Origin: Pseudomonadota bacterium | GTDB lineage: Bacteria; Pseudomonadota; Alphaproteobacteria; Caulobacterales; Caulobacteraceae | Assembly (NCBI GenBank): GCA_963205005.1 | Contig: CAUJHW010000150.1 | Coordinates: 1 to 64,000 of the forward strand | DNA length: 64,000 bases | Direction: 5' to 3' | Shown: positions 50,741 to 59,516 of the stretch, one piece after another | Numbering within the stretch: the stretch's first letter is position 1 | How the letters are laid out: the number at the start of each line of letters is the position of its first letter | Position numbers and translations under genes: made by a program | Notes under the pieces: generated by a model | What the model was told of the DNA's origin: nothing | What the model saw: only the letters and a program-made list of their open reading frames with translations | The model's database searches: none

Positions 50741-50855
50741 CTGCGGAGGCGGCGACGCCCCCCCGACTTGAGACCGGCGAACATGCCGGTCTGCCGTCTC
50801 CGCACCCCCCTCTTCTCGATGACACCTCTGGCGGGTCCCCGACCCGCCATTTTTT
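50741..50855 (+). ncRNA. gsrN: Candidate GsrN-like stress small RNA
   Basis: Intergenic and no plus-strand CDS; outer stem GCGGAGGCGG/CCGTCTCCGC, inner hairpin AGACCGGC-gaacat-GCCGGTCT, seven-C single-stranded loop, terminator GGCGGGTC-ccc-GACCCGCC-A-TTTTTT. Boundaries are estimates. Confidence 0.7.
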
Positions 50856-50880
50856 CGCGCGGCCGGAACTGTCGCAGAAA

Positions 50881-50912
50881 AAGGGGCGGCGGGCCCAGGC
50901 CCGCCGCCCCTT
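50881..50912. terminator. Strong GC-rich stem-loop downstream of 50936-51283
   Basis: AAGGGGCGGCGGGC-ccag-GCCCGCCGCCCCTT. Confidence 0.8.
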
Positions 50913-50935
50913 ATGATTTCCCGCTACCCACGCCG

Positions 50936-51283
50936 TCAGCGGGGCGCGCCGTTCTCCCAGTAGTACCGGCCCGAACCGGAGTCGTAGTAGTAATACCGGC
51001 CAGCGCGCTCGTCGTAGTACTGGCGCCGGTTGTTCGAGGCCGCGCCGCAGCCGCCGTCCTCACGGCAGCCCTTCACGGCGCCGACCGTGCCGCCGACCGC
51101 CGCGCCGACCGCCGCGCCGGTTCCGACGCCGACGTCACCGGAGATCGCGCCGATGGCGGCCCCGGCCAGGCCTCCCAGGGCGGCGCCGCCCAGGGCGCTG
51201 CGTTCGGTGTTGCCGGAGGTGGTGCAGGCGCTGGCCAACAGGCCTGCGCCGATCAGGGCGATGAGGGGCTTCAGCGTAGGCAA
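50936..51283 (-). CDS. Glycine-zipper outer-membrane-like lipoprotein with Tyr-rich tail
   Basis: Lipobox LLASACTTSG; ALGGLAGAAIGAISGDVGVGTGAAVGAAVGG; tail YYDERAGRYYYYDSGSGRYYWE. TTG start after AAAGGAGAG. Confidence 0.78.
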   Translation of the reverse strand: MPTLKPLIALIGAGLLASACTTSGNTERSALGGAALGGLAGAAIGAISGDVGVGTGAAVGAAVGGTVGAVKGCREDGGCGAASNNRRQYYDERAGRYYYYDSGSGRYYWENGAPR

Positions 51284-51318
51284 GGCGACTCTCCTTTGGA
51301 CATTGTCCCTGGCCGCAG

Positions 51319-51343
51319 AACGCCTGCGGGCAGGCCCAGTTCC
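51319..51343 (-). promoter_or_regulatory. Candidate EcfG/SigT promoter for the glycine-zipper gene
   Basis: Minus strand GGAAC-N16-CGTT. Confidence 0.6.
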
Positions 51344-51346
51344 GCC

Positions 51347-51371
51347 GGAACCAAGGTCACGGTGCGCCGTT
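51347..51371 (+). promoter_or_regulatory. Candidate EcfG/SigT promoter for 51404-51745
   Basis: GGAAC-N16-CGTT. Confidence 0.6.
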
Positions 51372-51403
51372 GCTGAGATGTGCATCCCTTCTGGAGGTCC
51401 GCC

Positions 51404-51745
51404 GTGGCCACATCGTACAGCGATCGCGACCCCGTCCGGGACGACGCGCCTTCCGAGCTGCGCGAGGCCTACGAACTGGGCCGCCGCGACGCCCGGGCCT
51501 CCCGGCGCCGCCATCCGGTAGCGATGACGCTGACCTTCATCGTCGCGGCCGTCGGACTGGTCGTGCTGGCCCTGGCGGCCGTCAACGGCTCGTTCTCCGG
51601 CGCGGGCGCCGTGGTGGATCACAACCTTGCCACCGCCGCCGACACGGCCGAACCTGTCGTCCGCAACGCGGCCAGCGAGGCCAGTCAGGCCGTCCGGGAC
51701 GCGACCTCTAGCAACAGGACGGAACCGTCTGCTCCCAGACCCTAG
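51404..51745 (+). CDS. Small single-TM protein
   Basis: VATSYSDRDPVRDDAPSELREAYELGRRDARASRRRHPVAMTLTFIVAAVGLVVLALAAVNG...; GTG start after GGAGG. Confidence 0.7.
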   Translation: MATSYSDRDPVRDDAPSELREAYELGRRDARASRRRHPVAMTLTFIVAAVGLVVLALAAVNGSFSGAGAVVDHNLATAADTAEPVVRNAASEASQAVRDATSSNRTEPSAPRP

Positions 51746-51785
51746 GCCCGAGGAGGCCGCCCGCCCCCGCTTCACGAGAGTCGAA

Positions 51786-52631
51786 GTGGTCGCCAACATC
51801 GCCTCCGGCAGCGTCGGCCCCGACGCGCCGGACCAGCTTGCCGCCATCTTCGCCGAGTACGGGATCGCGGCGCGCATCTGCGCGCCTGCGCCGCAGGAGC
51901 TCGAATCCTGCCTGAAGGCCGCGGTCGACGCCGGTCCTGACCTGCTGGTGGTGCTGGCGGGAGACGGCACCGCCCGGCTGGCGGCTGAACTCTGCGGACC
52001 GGAGGGCCCCCTGCTCGCGCCCCTGCCGGGCGGGACCATGAACATGCTGCCGCATGCCGTCTATGGCCAGCGCCCCTGGCCAGAGGCCCTGCGCCTGGCC
52101 CTGGACACCGGCGAGAGCCGCACCCTCGGCGGCGGCGAGGTCGAGGGCCATCGGTTCCTCTGCGCCGCCATACTCGGCTCTCCGGCCCTATGGGCGCCGG
52201 CGCGCGAGGCGGTGCGCAAGGGCAAGGTCAGGCTCGCGTGGATCCGCGCCCAGCGGGCGCTCCGGCGCGCGTTCACCGGTCGTCTGCGCTACGCTCTCGA
52301 CGGCGGCGCCCGGGACAAGACCGAGGCCATGATCCTGATGTGCCCGATCGCCTCGAAGGCCATGGACGCCGACGCCGGCGCGCTGGAAGCCGCTGCGCTC
52401 AATGTCCATGGCGCCGCCGAGGCCCTGCGCCTGGGCGTCAACGCCATACTGCGCGACTGGCGGCTCGATCCGGCGGTCGAGAACCAGCCCTGCCAGGTCG
52501 CCCGGGTGTGGTCGCCGCAACCGATCCCCGCGATCCTCGACGGCGAGACGGTGAGGCTGGGCAGCGTCATCGAGGTTCGCTACGTGCCCTGCGTTGCCCG
52601 GATTCTGGCCCTGCCGCGCGAGGCCGCGTGA
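51786..52631 (+). CDS. Diacylglycerol kinase catalytic-domain (YegS/DagK-like) protein
   Basis: DLLVVLAGDGTARLAAELCG...LPGGTMNMLPHAVYG. Start uncertain. Confidence 0.85.
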   Translation: MVANIASGSVGPDAPDQLAAIFAEYGIAARICAPAPQELESCLKAAVDAGPDLLVVLAGDGTARLAAELCGPEGPLLAPLPGGTMNMLPHAVYGQRPWPEALRLALDTGESRTLGGGEVEGHRFLCAAILGSPALWAPAREAVRKGKVRLAWIRAQRALRRAFTGRLRYALDGGARDKTEAMILMCPIASKAMDADAGALEAAALNVHGAAEALRLGVNAILRDWRLDPAVENQPCQVARVWSPQPIPAILDGETVRLGSVIEVRYVPCVARILALPREAA

Positions 52632-53413
52632 CCGCGTTCCGGCTGGCCCATCTGTCGGACATCCATTTCGGGGGCGAGAACCGCGAAGCGCTGGCGGCCG
52701 CGACCGACTGGATGGCCGGGGAAGCGCTCGACCTGGTTGTCGTCTCCGGCGACCTGACCCGCTACGGCGAGGTCGCCGAGTTCCGCGCCGCCGCCGCCTG
52801 GCTGGAGAGCCTGCCGCACCCCCGCTTCGTGACCCCCGGCAACCACGACGCGCCCTATCTGGCTTGGGCCGAGCGGATCGTGGCGCCGTTCCGCCGCTAT
52901 GAACGCCACATCGGACCCGCCGCGGCGCAGGAATGGCGCGGCGGGGGCGTGGCCGTGCGAGGGGTGAACACCGCACGCGGAGCCCAGCCCCGCCTCAACT
53001 GGTCGAAGGGTCAGATCTCACAGAGCCAGGTGCGGGCGGCGGCGGCCTGGTTCGAGCCCGGCGACGACCTGCGGATCGTGGTGGCGCATCACCCGCTGAT
53101 CGAGATGCTGGGCGGGCCAATGACCGCCAAGGTCTGGGGTGGCGCGCGGGCGGCGGATCGGCTGGCGGCGGCGCGGGTCGATCTGGTCCTGACGGGGCAC
53201 ATCCATGCGCCCTTCACGTGGCCCTATCCCCATGGCGATGGCCGGACCTATGCCGTGGGCGCGGGCACGCTCTCCATGCGCGAACGGGGCGTGCCGGCGG
53301 GATTCAATCTGGTCGAGGTCGAGGACGGCTGCTTCCGCATCACCGCCCTCGCCTGGACCGGCGCCCGGTACGAGCCTTACCGCACCTGGGCGCTGGATCG
53401 CCGGTCGGCCTAG
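52628..53413 (+). CDS. Metallophosphoesterase
   Basis: [38 protein letters not shown] start overlapping the previous stop. Confidence 0.92.
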   Translation: MTAFRLAHLSDIHFGGENREALAAATDWMAGEALDLVVVSGDLTRYGEVAEFRAAAAWLESLPHPRFVTPGNHDAPYLAWAERIVAPFRRYERHIGPAAAQEWRGGGVAVRGVNTARGAQPRLNWSKGQISQSQVRAAAAWFEPGDDLRIVVAHHPLIEMLGGPMTAKVWGGARAADRLAAARVDLVLTGHIHAPFTWPYPHGDGRTYAVGAGTLSMRERGVPAGFNLVEVEDGCFRITALAWTGARYEPYRTWALDRRSA

Positions 53414-53592
53414 AGGCCGCCGCCGACGCCGCGACCGCGCATCAGGTGCATGATCGCCGAGACGACGAAGAGCACCAGGAATACGAAGAAGACGATCTTG
53501 GCGATGCCCATCGCGGCGCCGGCCACGGTCGTGAAACCGAGGAGGCCCGCGATCAGCGCGATCACGAGAAAGGTCAGGGCCCATCCGAGCAT
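53410..53592 (-). CDS. DUF1328-type small membrane protein
   Basis: [54 protein letters not shown]. Confidence 0.88.
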   Translation of the reverse strand: MLGWALTFLVIALIAGLLGFTTVAGAAMGIAKIVFFVFLVLFVVSAIMHLMRGRGVGGGL

Positions 53593-53636
53593 GTCACAGT
53601 CTCCCAAAGCAGCCCCGTGCGGGCTTCTCTGACTGG

Positions 53637-53662
53637 AACGTCCCGGTGCGTCGTCGTGTTCC
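53637..53662 (-). promoter_or_regulatory. Candidate EcfG/SigT promoter for the DUF1328 gene
   Basis: Minus strand GGAAC-N17-CGTT. Confidence 0.55.
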
Positions 53663-53664
53663 GG

Positions 53665-54063
53665 CTACTTGGGCGGTTTCGAGCCGCCGCCCGCGAGGAA
53701 GGCGCTGAGCAGAGCGGTGACCACGGCGGGATTTCGGGCGACCACCACGGCGGCCACCGTCGCCGCGCCAAGGGCGACCATCGGCCGCTCCCGGGCCAGG
53801 CCGACCAGGCGATCGACAAGGCTGGGCGGCGGAACCGCCGCCTTCCCCGCGGCGCCCGGGGCAGCCCGGCGGATGAGCAGCGCGCCGATGATCACCGCGA
53901 TCAGGGCAAACAGGGCCGCCACCACAGCAGCGGCGCCCGCCGGCCCGACATAGGCCTCCGCGATCGCGAAGACCGCATAGGAGGTGGCGACGACGCAGAC
54001 GCCCACTGCCGCCGCCACTGCGGCGACCGCGGCGACGAGCCTGAGTATGCCGCGCAGGTTCAA
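53665..54063 (-). CDS. Small membrane protein, possibly phage-holin-like superfamily
   Basis: Two or three hydrophobic segments; overlaps the upstream gene by 4 nt. Confidence 0.7.
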   Translation of the reverse strand: MNLRGILRLVAAVAAVAAAVGVCVVATSYAVFAIAEAYVGPAGAAAVVAALFALIAVIIGALLIRRAAPGAAGKAAVPPPSLVDRLVGLARERPMVALGAATVAAVVVARNPAVVTALLSAFLAGGGSKPPK

Positions 54064-54368
54064 CGCCGCGACGAGAGCAGCAGGCCGATCAGCACGCCGA
54101 TCCCGAGCGCGGCGCCGGTGGCGGCCAACGGACGGGCGCGGATCTGCTCGCTGGCCACACGCGTGGCCTCGTCGAGCTGCTCACCGGCCACGTCGGCATA
54201 GACGCGGGACTGGGCGCGGACCTGCTCAAGCCCCTGCTGCACCACCGCCTCGATCCGCTTTGCGGCGTCGGCAATGGCCTTCTGGGCGTCGGCGCTGATC
54301 TTGGCCGCGGTTTCGGTGGCCGCGTCGGCCACATCTTCGGTCGTCAATTGGCCAGCCTTGGGGGGCAT
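54060..54368 (-). CDS. DUF883/YqjD-ElaB-like membrane-anchored protein
   Basis: Amphipathic helix followed by RARPLAATGAALGIGVLIGLLLSSRR; start trimmed from the long ORF. Confidence 0.8.
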   Translation of the reverse strand: MPPKAGQLTTEDVADAATETAAKISADAQKAIADAAKRIEAVVQQGLEQVRAQSRVYADVAGEQLDEATRVASEQIRARPLAATGAALGIGVLIGLLLSSRR

Positions 54369-54533
54369 GTCGGAATTCTCCAGGGGTCGGGTATCGCCAC
54401 ATAAAGGTAGGGATCTCCCATCGGGCTGCAACATAGGTCGATCCAGCTTTCGCCGCAAAGACCGGGTTATCAACGCGCAGAAGATTGAAACTCTCCCGTC
54501 GCATCCCAGAAAAGCATTTCCTATGTTCGGTAC

Positions 54534-55946
54534 ATGACTCAGGAGCCCGGCTCGAACGCGGACTACCGGCGCCTGGAGCTGGCGCTCCGGGCTGCGGGCC
54601 TGGGCGAATTTCAGTGGGACATCGCCCGCAAGACCCTGCTTGTCAGCGACCGGATGTCGGCGATAACCGGCTTCCCCGCCGGCGAGAGCTTCAATGAGTC
54701 CGGCCATCTGACCGCGACCCACGCCCACCCGGACGACAAGGCGCACCTGCTGGCCTACCGCGACGCCAGGCTCGCGGCCGGCGAGACCTTCGACCTGAAC
54801 TTCCGCCTGATCCGCCCCACGGACGGCCGCACCATCTGGCTGCGGATGGCCGGGATCATCGAGCGCGACGCCGCCGGCGCCCCGAACCTGGTGACCGGCA
54901 TCGTCGAAGACGTCAGCAAGGCCCAGCAGGAAGAGGACCAGCGGCTGCAGCTGATGGCCGAGCTGGACCACCGGGTGAAGAACGTGCTGTCCGCGGTCCA
55001 GGCCCTGGCCCAGCAGACCGCCAAGCGCACGACCTCGCTCGACGCCTTCCTGCAGACCTTCGGCGGGCGCCTGAAGGCCATGGCCTCGGCCAACGAACTG
55101 CTCACCGCCGCCCGCTGGCGCGGCGCCGCCATCGATCACCTGGCCGCCGCCGAGCTGGGCGCCATCGCACCCGGCCAGGCCAGTTGGGAAGGTCCCGACC
55201 TGTTCCTGACTCCCCGCGCCGCCAACGCACTGGCTCTGGCCCTGCACGAACTGGCCACCAACGCCGTCAAGTTCGGCGCCCTGTCGCAGGAGAGCGGCCG
55301 CGTGGCGCTGCGCTGGGCCGCCCGCCCGGAAGGCGGCTTCGAGCTTAGCTGGACCGAGAGCGGAGGCCCCACGGTGACCGCGCCGGCCCGCCGCGGTTTC
55401 GGCTCGACCCTGCTGGACCAGGTCACCGGCCGCGAACTGAACGGCGACACACAGGTGGAATACAGCCCCGGCGGCGTCCGGGTGCGTCTGCGCGCCGGCC
55501 CCCAGGCCCTGGCGGAGCGACCCGCGGTCCTGCCCGAAGCTCCGGGCCTGCGGATGACCGAGACGGTCGCCACCTCCAGCGGACCCGCCAGCCTGAAAGG
55601 CGCCCGCGTTCTGATCGTCGAGGACGCCGTCCTGCTGGCCCTGGAGCTGGAGACCGGCCTGTCCGAGGCCGGCGCCGAGGTGATCGGGCCAGCCTACGAA
55701 CTGGACGAGGCGCTCGCGCTGCTGGATCAGCCGATCGACGCCGCCGTGCTGGACGCCAACCTCAACGGCCATGCGGTTACCCCGGTCGCCGAGGCGCTGC
55801 ACAGGCGCGGCGTGCCCTTCGTCTTCGCCACCGGCTATGGCGAGACCGGCGGCCCGCCGGGCGGCTTCGAGGCCCCGGTCATCCGAAAGCCCTACGACGT
55901 CACCCAGGTGGCCGCCGCCGTGGCCGCCCTGCTTGCGACCCGGTGA
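54534..55946 (+). CDS. PAS-HWE/HisKA_2 histidine kinase with C-terminal receiver
   Basis: LMAELDHRVKNVLSAVQALAQQT; receiver VLIVEDAVLLALELE...AVLDANLNG...VPFVFATGYGE...IRKPYD. Confidence 0.93.
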   Translation: MTQEPGSNADYRRLELALRAAGLGEFQWDIARKTLLVSDRMSAITGFPAGESFNESGHLTATHAHPDDKAHLLAYRDARLAAGETFDLNFRLIRPTDGRTIWLRMAGIIERDAAGAPNLVTGIVEDVSKAQQEEDQRLQLMAELDHRVKNVLSAVQALAQQTAKRTTSLDAFLQTFGGRLKAMASANELLTAARWRGAAIDHLAAAELGAIAPGQASWEGPDLFLTPRAANALALALHELATNAVKFGALSQESGRVALRWAARPEGGFELSWTESGGPTVTAPARRGFGSTLLDQVTGRELNGDTQVEYSPGGVRVRLRAGPQALAERPAVLPEAPGLRMTETVATSSGPASLKGARVLIVEDAVLLALELETGLSEAGAEVIGPAYELDEALALLDQPIDAAVLDANLNGHAVTPVAEALHRRGVPFVFATGYGETGGPPGGFEAPVIRKPYDVTQVAAAVAALLATR

Positions 55947-56126
55947 CGCGCGACGACAGCCCGCTGGGACAAGCCGCCGCCTGCAAACGCCTCGCCGGAT
56001 GCCCTAAACCCCCGCCCGAAGACCCGCGCCCACAGCGGGGGCCGGACCGGCGGCCAGGGATCATCGCCCGGATCAGGCGACCCCGGCTTCATGAGGGGCC
56101 CGCGGCAAAGGTCGCGGGCCACTTTT

Positions 56127-57338
56127 TCAGATCACGCCGGCCTTGCGCAGTTCCGCCAGCCTCGCCACCGAACAGCCGGCCCGGGCGGACAGCACCTCGT
56201 CGGTGTGCTGTCCCAGGGCCGGGCCGGGCCAGCGCACCCTGCCCGGCGTCGCCGACAGCTTCGGGAAGGCGTTCTGCATACGGATCGGCCCGAATACGGG
56301 ATGCTCCACCGAGACCACGGCCTCGCGGGCGGCGAACTGGGGGTCCTCCAGCATGTCGGGGGCGCGGAAAACCCGGCTGGCCGGCACGCCCTTGCCCTCC
56401 AGAAGGATCAGCAGATCGCCTAGCACGAAGGTCGAGGTCCACTCCGAGATGATCGTGTCCAGCTCGGTCTGGTTCACGCCCCGGCTGGCATGGTCGAGGA
56501 ACTTCGGATCGGTCTTCAGGTCAGGCCGCCCCATGGCCTCGGTCAGTCGCGCATAGACGTTGTCGCCATTGCCGCCGATCAGGATCATCTCGCCGTTGGC
56601 GCAGGGATAGGCGTTGGACGGCGCGATCCCCGGCAGCACCGATCCCGAGCGCTCGCGGACATAGCCGGTGATGTCGTACTCGGTGATCAGGTTCTCCATC
56701 ACCCCCAGCACGCTCTCGTAGAGCGCCGCGTCGATCACCTGGCCCCTGCCCGTATTGGCCCGGTGATGCAGCGCCATGGTGATCCCCATGACGGCGTGCA
56801 TGGCCGCCAGGCTGTCGCCGATGGAGATGCCCGCCCGCGCCGGCGGCCGGTCCGGCTCGCCCGTCACATAACGCAGGCCACCCATGGCCTCGCCGATCAG
56901 GCCGTAGCCGGCCCGCTGGGAATAGGGACCGGTCTGACCGAAGCCGGAGATCCGCGCCATGATCAGGCCCGGGTTGTCCTTCGACAGGACGTCATAGCCC
57001 AGGCCCCACTTTTCCATGGCGCCGGGGCGGAAGTTCTCGATCACCACGTCGGCGCCGGCGATCAGCGACTTCGCGATCGCCTGGCCCTCGGACGTGCGCA
57101 GGTCCAGGCCCACTGACTTCTTGTTGCGCCCGATCACCGGCCACCAGGGTGACAGGCCCTTGGGCAGGCTGCGGCCCCACTGGCGCATGGGATCGCCTAC
57201 CTTCGGGTCCTCGACCTTGATCACCTCGGCGCCGAAGTCGCCCAGGATCTGGCCGCAGAACGGGCCGGCGATGAGCGAGCCCATCTCGATGACGACAAGG
57301 TCGGAGAGCGGGCCGGCGGGGGATGCGGTGTCGGTCAT
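56127..57338 (-). CDS. CaiB/BaiF family CoA-transferase
   Basis: VIEMGSLIAGPFCGQILGDFGAEVIKVEDP; GPYSQRAGYGLIGEAMGGLRYVTGEPD. Confidence 0.93.
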   Translation of the reverse strand: MTDTASPAGPLSDLVVIEMGSLIAGPFCGQILGDFGAEVIKVEDPKVGDPMRQWGRSLPKGLSPWWPVIGRNKKSVGLDLRTSEGQAIAKSLIAGADVVIENFRPGAMEKWGLGYDVLSKDNPGLIMARISGFGQTGPYSQRAGYGLIGEAMGGLRYVTGEPDRPPARAGISIGDSLAAMHAVMGITMALHHRANTGRGQVIDAALYESVLGVMENLITEYDITGYVRERSGSVLPGIAPSNAYPCANGEMILIGGNGDNVYARLTEAMGRPDLKTDPKFLDHASRGVNQTELDTIISEWTSTFVLGDLLILLEGKGVPASRVFRAPDMLEDPQFAAREAVVSVEHPVFGPIRMQNAFPKLSATPGRVRWPGPALGQHTDEVLSARAGCSVARLAELRKAGVI

Positions 57339-57395
57339 GACCCCCGCATAACCCGCGAAACGCCGAAGCTTAAGCCCCTTTTGTTGCGCGAACCG

Positions 57396-58376
57396 TCAAG
57401 CAGATTGTCGTTCAAGGGTCCGCCGCCGCCGCAACGCCCCGCCGGCCATGCCGAACCCGCCGATCATCAGCGCCCAGGTCGCCGGTTCCGGGACCGCGCC
57501 GAAGCTGGCGGCGCTGTTCCAGAAATCCACGCCCTGATCATTGAGCAGGGTGAACCGGGCGTTCGGCGACAGATCCACCCGGTCGCCGTTGGCGTCCAGC
57601 GCGGTGAACCCCGTGATCCCACTCCATTCGAGCGTATGTGAGAAGTCTGAAAGCGCTGACGACGAATAGCTGTCGAAACCCGAGAACCGTGGGCTGGTGA
57701 TACTGGCCTGGGAGAACAGCGCGAAGCTCATGGCGAGTTCAATCTGTTCGCCCGGCCGCACCAGTATCCGGCCACTCTGCGTCTCGATGGAGCCCGTCGC
57801 CTCGCCCGTCTCCTGTCGCGCCTTCGAGCCGCCACCCGACTCCGCCTGCAGACTCCAGTTGTAGGTAATGCTGCTGAGCGCGTGATTGAACCGCGGGTCT
57901 ATTGCGAACCCTGAGACGGTTCCGGCAGCGCGGACGTCAAAATCGAGCAGGATGGACTGCACGCCGATCTGTTCCCAGGATGTGCAGGTAACGACATCGC
58001 AGACGCCCGCCCCTACGGTGAGAAGGTCTCGACTTGAGGCCTCGGCCAGGGCTGTGAACTTGCCCGACGAATACTCGTTGGCGGTATGCAACGACACGCC
58101 GGACTGGCCGGAGAGACGCCCCGTCGACGCTGAAGCGCTCGCGAAGGCGTTGCCGATATCGGCTGTGAGCAGGGCGTTGGCGTTCGTTCCGTCGTTGGAG
58201 GCGGTATCCGACAGAATGCTGTGCGAGATGGCCTCCGGTTCCTGCCTCGCGATCGCACGGACCCCGGCCGCAGCCTTTTCGGCGGACGCGGCGAACAGAC
58301 ACGCCAACAGGAGCGCCGCAGCATGGGAGTTGCGATGGTTGGCCACCAAGCGAAGGGGTCGTGACGTCAGGGTCAT
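57396..58376 (-). CDS. PEPxxWA-CTERM protein (paralogue 1)
   Basis: C-terminus VPEPATWALMIGGFGMAGGALRRRRT; signal peptide from MTLTSRPLRL. Confidence 0.85.
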   Translation of the reverse strand: MTLTSRPLRLVANHRNSHAAALLLACLFAASAEKAAAGVRAIARQEPEAISHSILSDTASNDGTNANALLTADIGNAFASASASTGRLSGQSGVSLHTANEYSSGKFTALAEASSRDLLTVGAGVCDVVTCTSWEQIGVQSILLDFDVRAAGTVSGFAIDPRFNHALSSITYNWSLQAESGGGSKARQETGEATGSIETQSGRILVRPGEQIELAMSFALFSQASITSPRFSGFDSYSSSALSDFSHTLEWSGITGFTALDANGDRVDLSPNARFTLLNDQGVDFWNSAASFGAVPEPATWALMIGGFGMAGGALRRRRTLERQSA

Positions 58377-59347
58377 ATTGCTATCCTTGGGCTTGTCGCG
58401 AAGGGCGTCGTTCTGAGCTTGGCGTTTCGGCGCAGCGCCCCGCCCACAATGCCGAAGCCGGCGATCAGCAGCGCCCAGGTCGCCGGTTCCGGGACCGCGC
58501 CGGAGGTGTACGGATTGGGACCGGCGTCGTTCCAGTAGTCGAAGCCGGTGGCGTCGCTCTTCAGGCTCAGACGGAAACCGTCCGGCGCATCGACGAAGTT
58601 GCCGCCACCGGCGTCGTACTGGATGCTCTCCACGCCCGCCCAGCGAAGGGTATGGCTGAAGTCGACCTCCGACCGGGCTGTCCCGCCCCCGTAGGCCGCC
58701 GCGGAAGAGAAGCTCGCCGCGTTCAACGAGAGGCCGAGGAAGTCGTTCATCCGCACGTGCAGCACTTCGCGGAACACCCCGTCGCCCCCGAGGCCCGTCA
58801 GGGTCGTGGTCGTCCGACCTTCGAACGTGCGCAGGTCCGTACCGCCTTCGCGACGAATGCCGGCGAGATTGTAGTCCCAATTGTAGGAGGCCTGCGCCGA
58901 CATGGGCACGCCATTGCTGGGCGCCGGCCCCTGGCCTACCTCGGCGCTGCCGCCGACGCTGATCGCGACCGTCATCCGGTAGAGCCCGGTCCCGAGATCA
59001 GCGAAGTCCTGGCCGACCCCATCGCCCAGGCCGACCCGGAACGTGTCGGCGAACTGCGCGATCGACAGCACCTGGGGAATGAAATCACCACCCTGGCTGG
59101 AGTCAGACATCGTCGCGCCTGCGACGCCAACGCCTCCCGCGAACTCATAGGCGGCGCCGACGCCACGCTCGAATGCGCCATGAGTGACAGAGGCGGACAC
59201 CTGTCCCGGACCCGACTCGGTCTTGGTCTCGGCCCGGGTGAAGACAGTCACCTTGCCGGCGAACGCCGGCGAGGCCGCGCCGGCCAGAATGACCGAAAGC
59301 AGGGCGGCGCCGACGTGCGGCAAGTGACGGGGGCGAGTTGAACTCAT
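58373..59347 (-). CDS. PEPxxWA-CTERM protein (paralogue 2)
   Basis: C-terminus VPEPATWALLIAGFGIVGGALRRNAK; signal peptide; ATGA overlap with paralogue 1. Confidence 0.87.
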   Translation of the reverse strand: MSSTRPRHLPHVGAALLSVILAGAASPAFAGKVTVFTRAETKTESGPGQVSASVTHGAFERGVGAAYEFAGGVGVAGATMSDSSQGGDFIPQVLSIAQFADTFRVGLGDGVGQDFADLGTGLYRMTVAISVGGSAEVGQGPAPSNGVPMSAQASYNWDYNLAGIRREGGTDLRTFEGRTTTTLTGLGGDGVFREVLHVRMNDFLGLSLNAASFSSAAAYGGGTARSEVDFSHTLRWAGVESIQYDAGGGNFVDAPDGFRLSLKSDATGFDYWNDAGPNPYTSGAVPEPATWALLIAGFGIVGGALRRNAKLRTTPFATSPRIAI

Positions 59348-59516
59348 CGAACTGTCCTTGGTCTCACCGCACAGGGCGGTTTTCTGAGCCTCAGCCTAGG
59401 CTCCACGCCCTCCCCCCGCCCATTGGCCGAATGGCCTAACCCGATGGCCTAGTCGCTTGCGTCTGCGCTCGATCCGCTCAACTTGAATGGAAGGGGGACC
59501 CGGTGACCGCGCGGCT

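Noticed and set aside
50315-51376. 353-aa plus-strand ORF spanning the sRNA region
   Set aside because: Runs antisense to two small genes and through terminators and the sRNA; translation is low-complexity Arg/Gly/Ala, not protein-like.
54369-54533. Searched for a GSR promoter between the DUF883-like gene and the HWE hybrid kinase
   Set aside because: No GGAAC with correctly spaced CGTT/GGTT on either strand.
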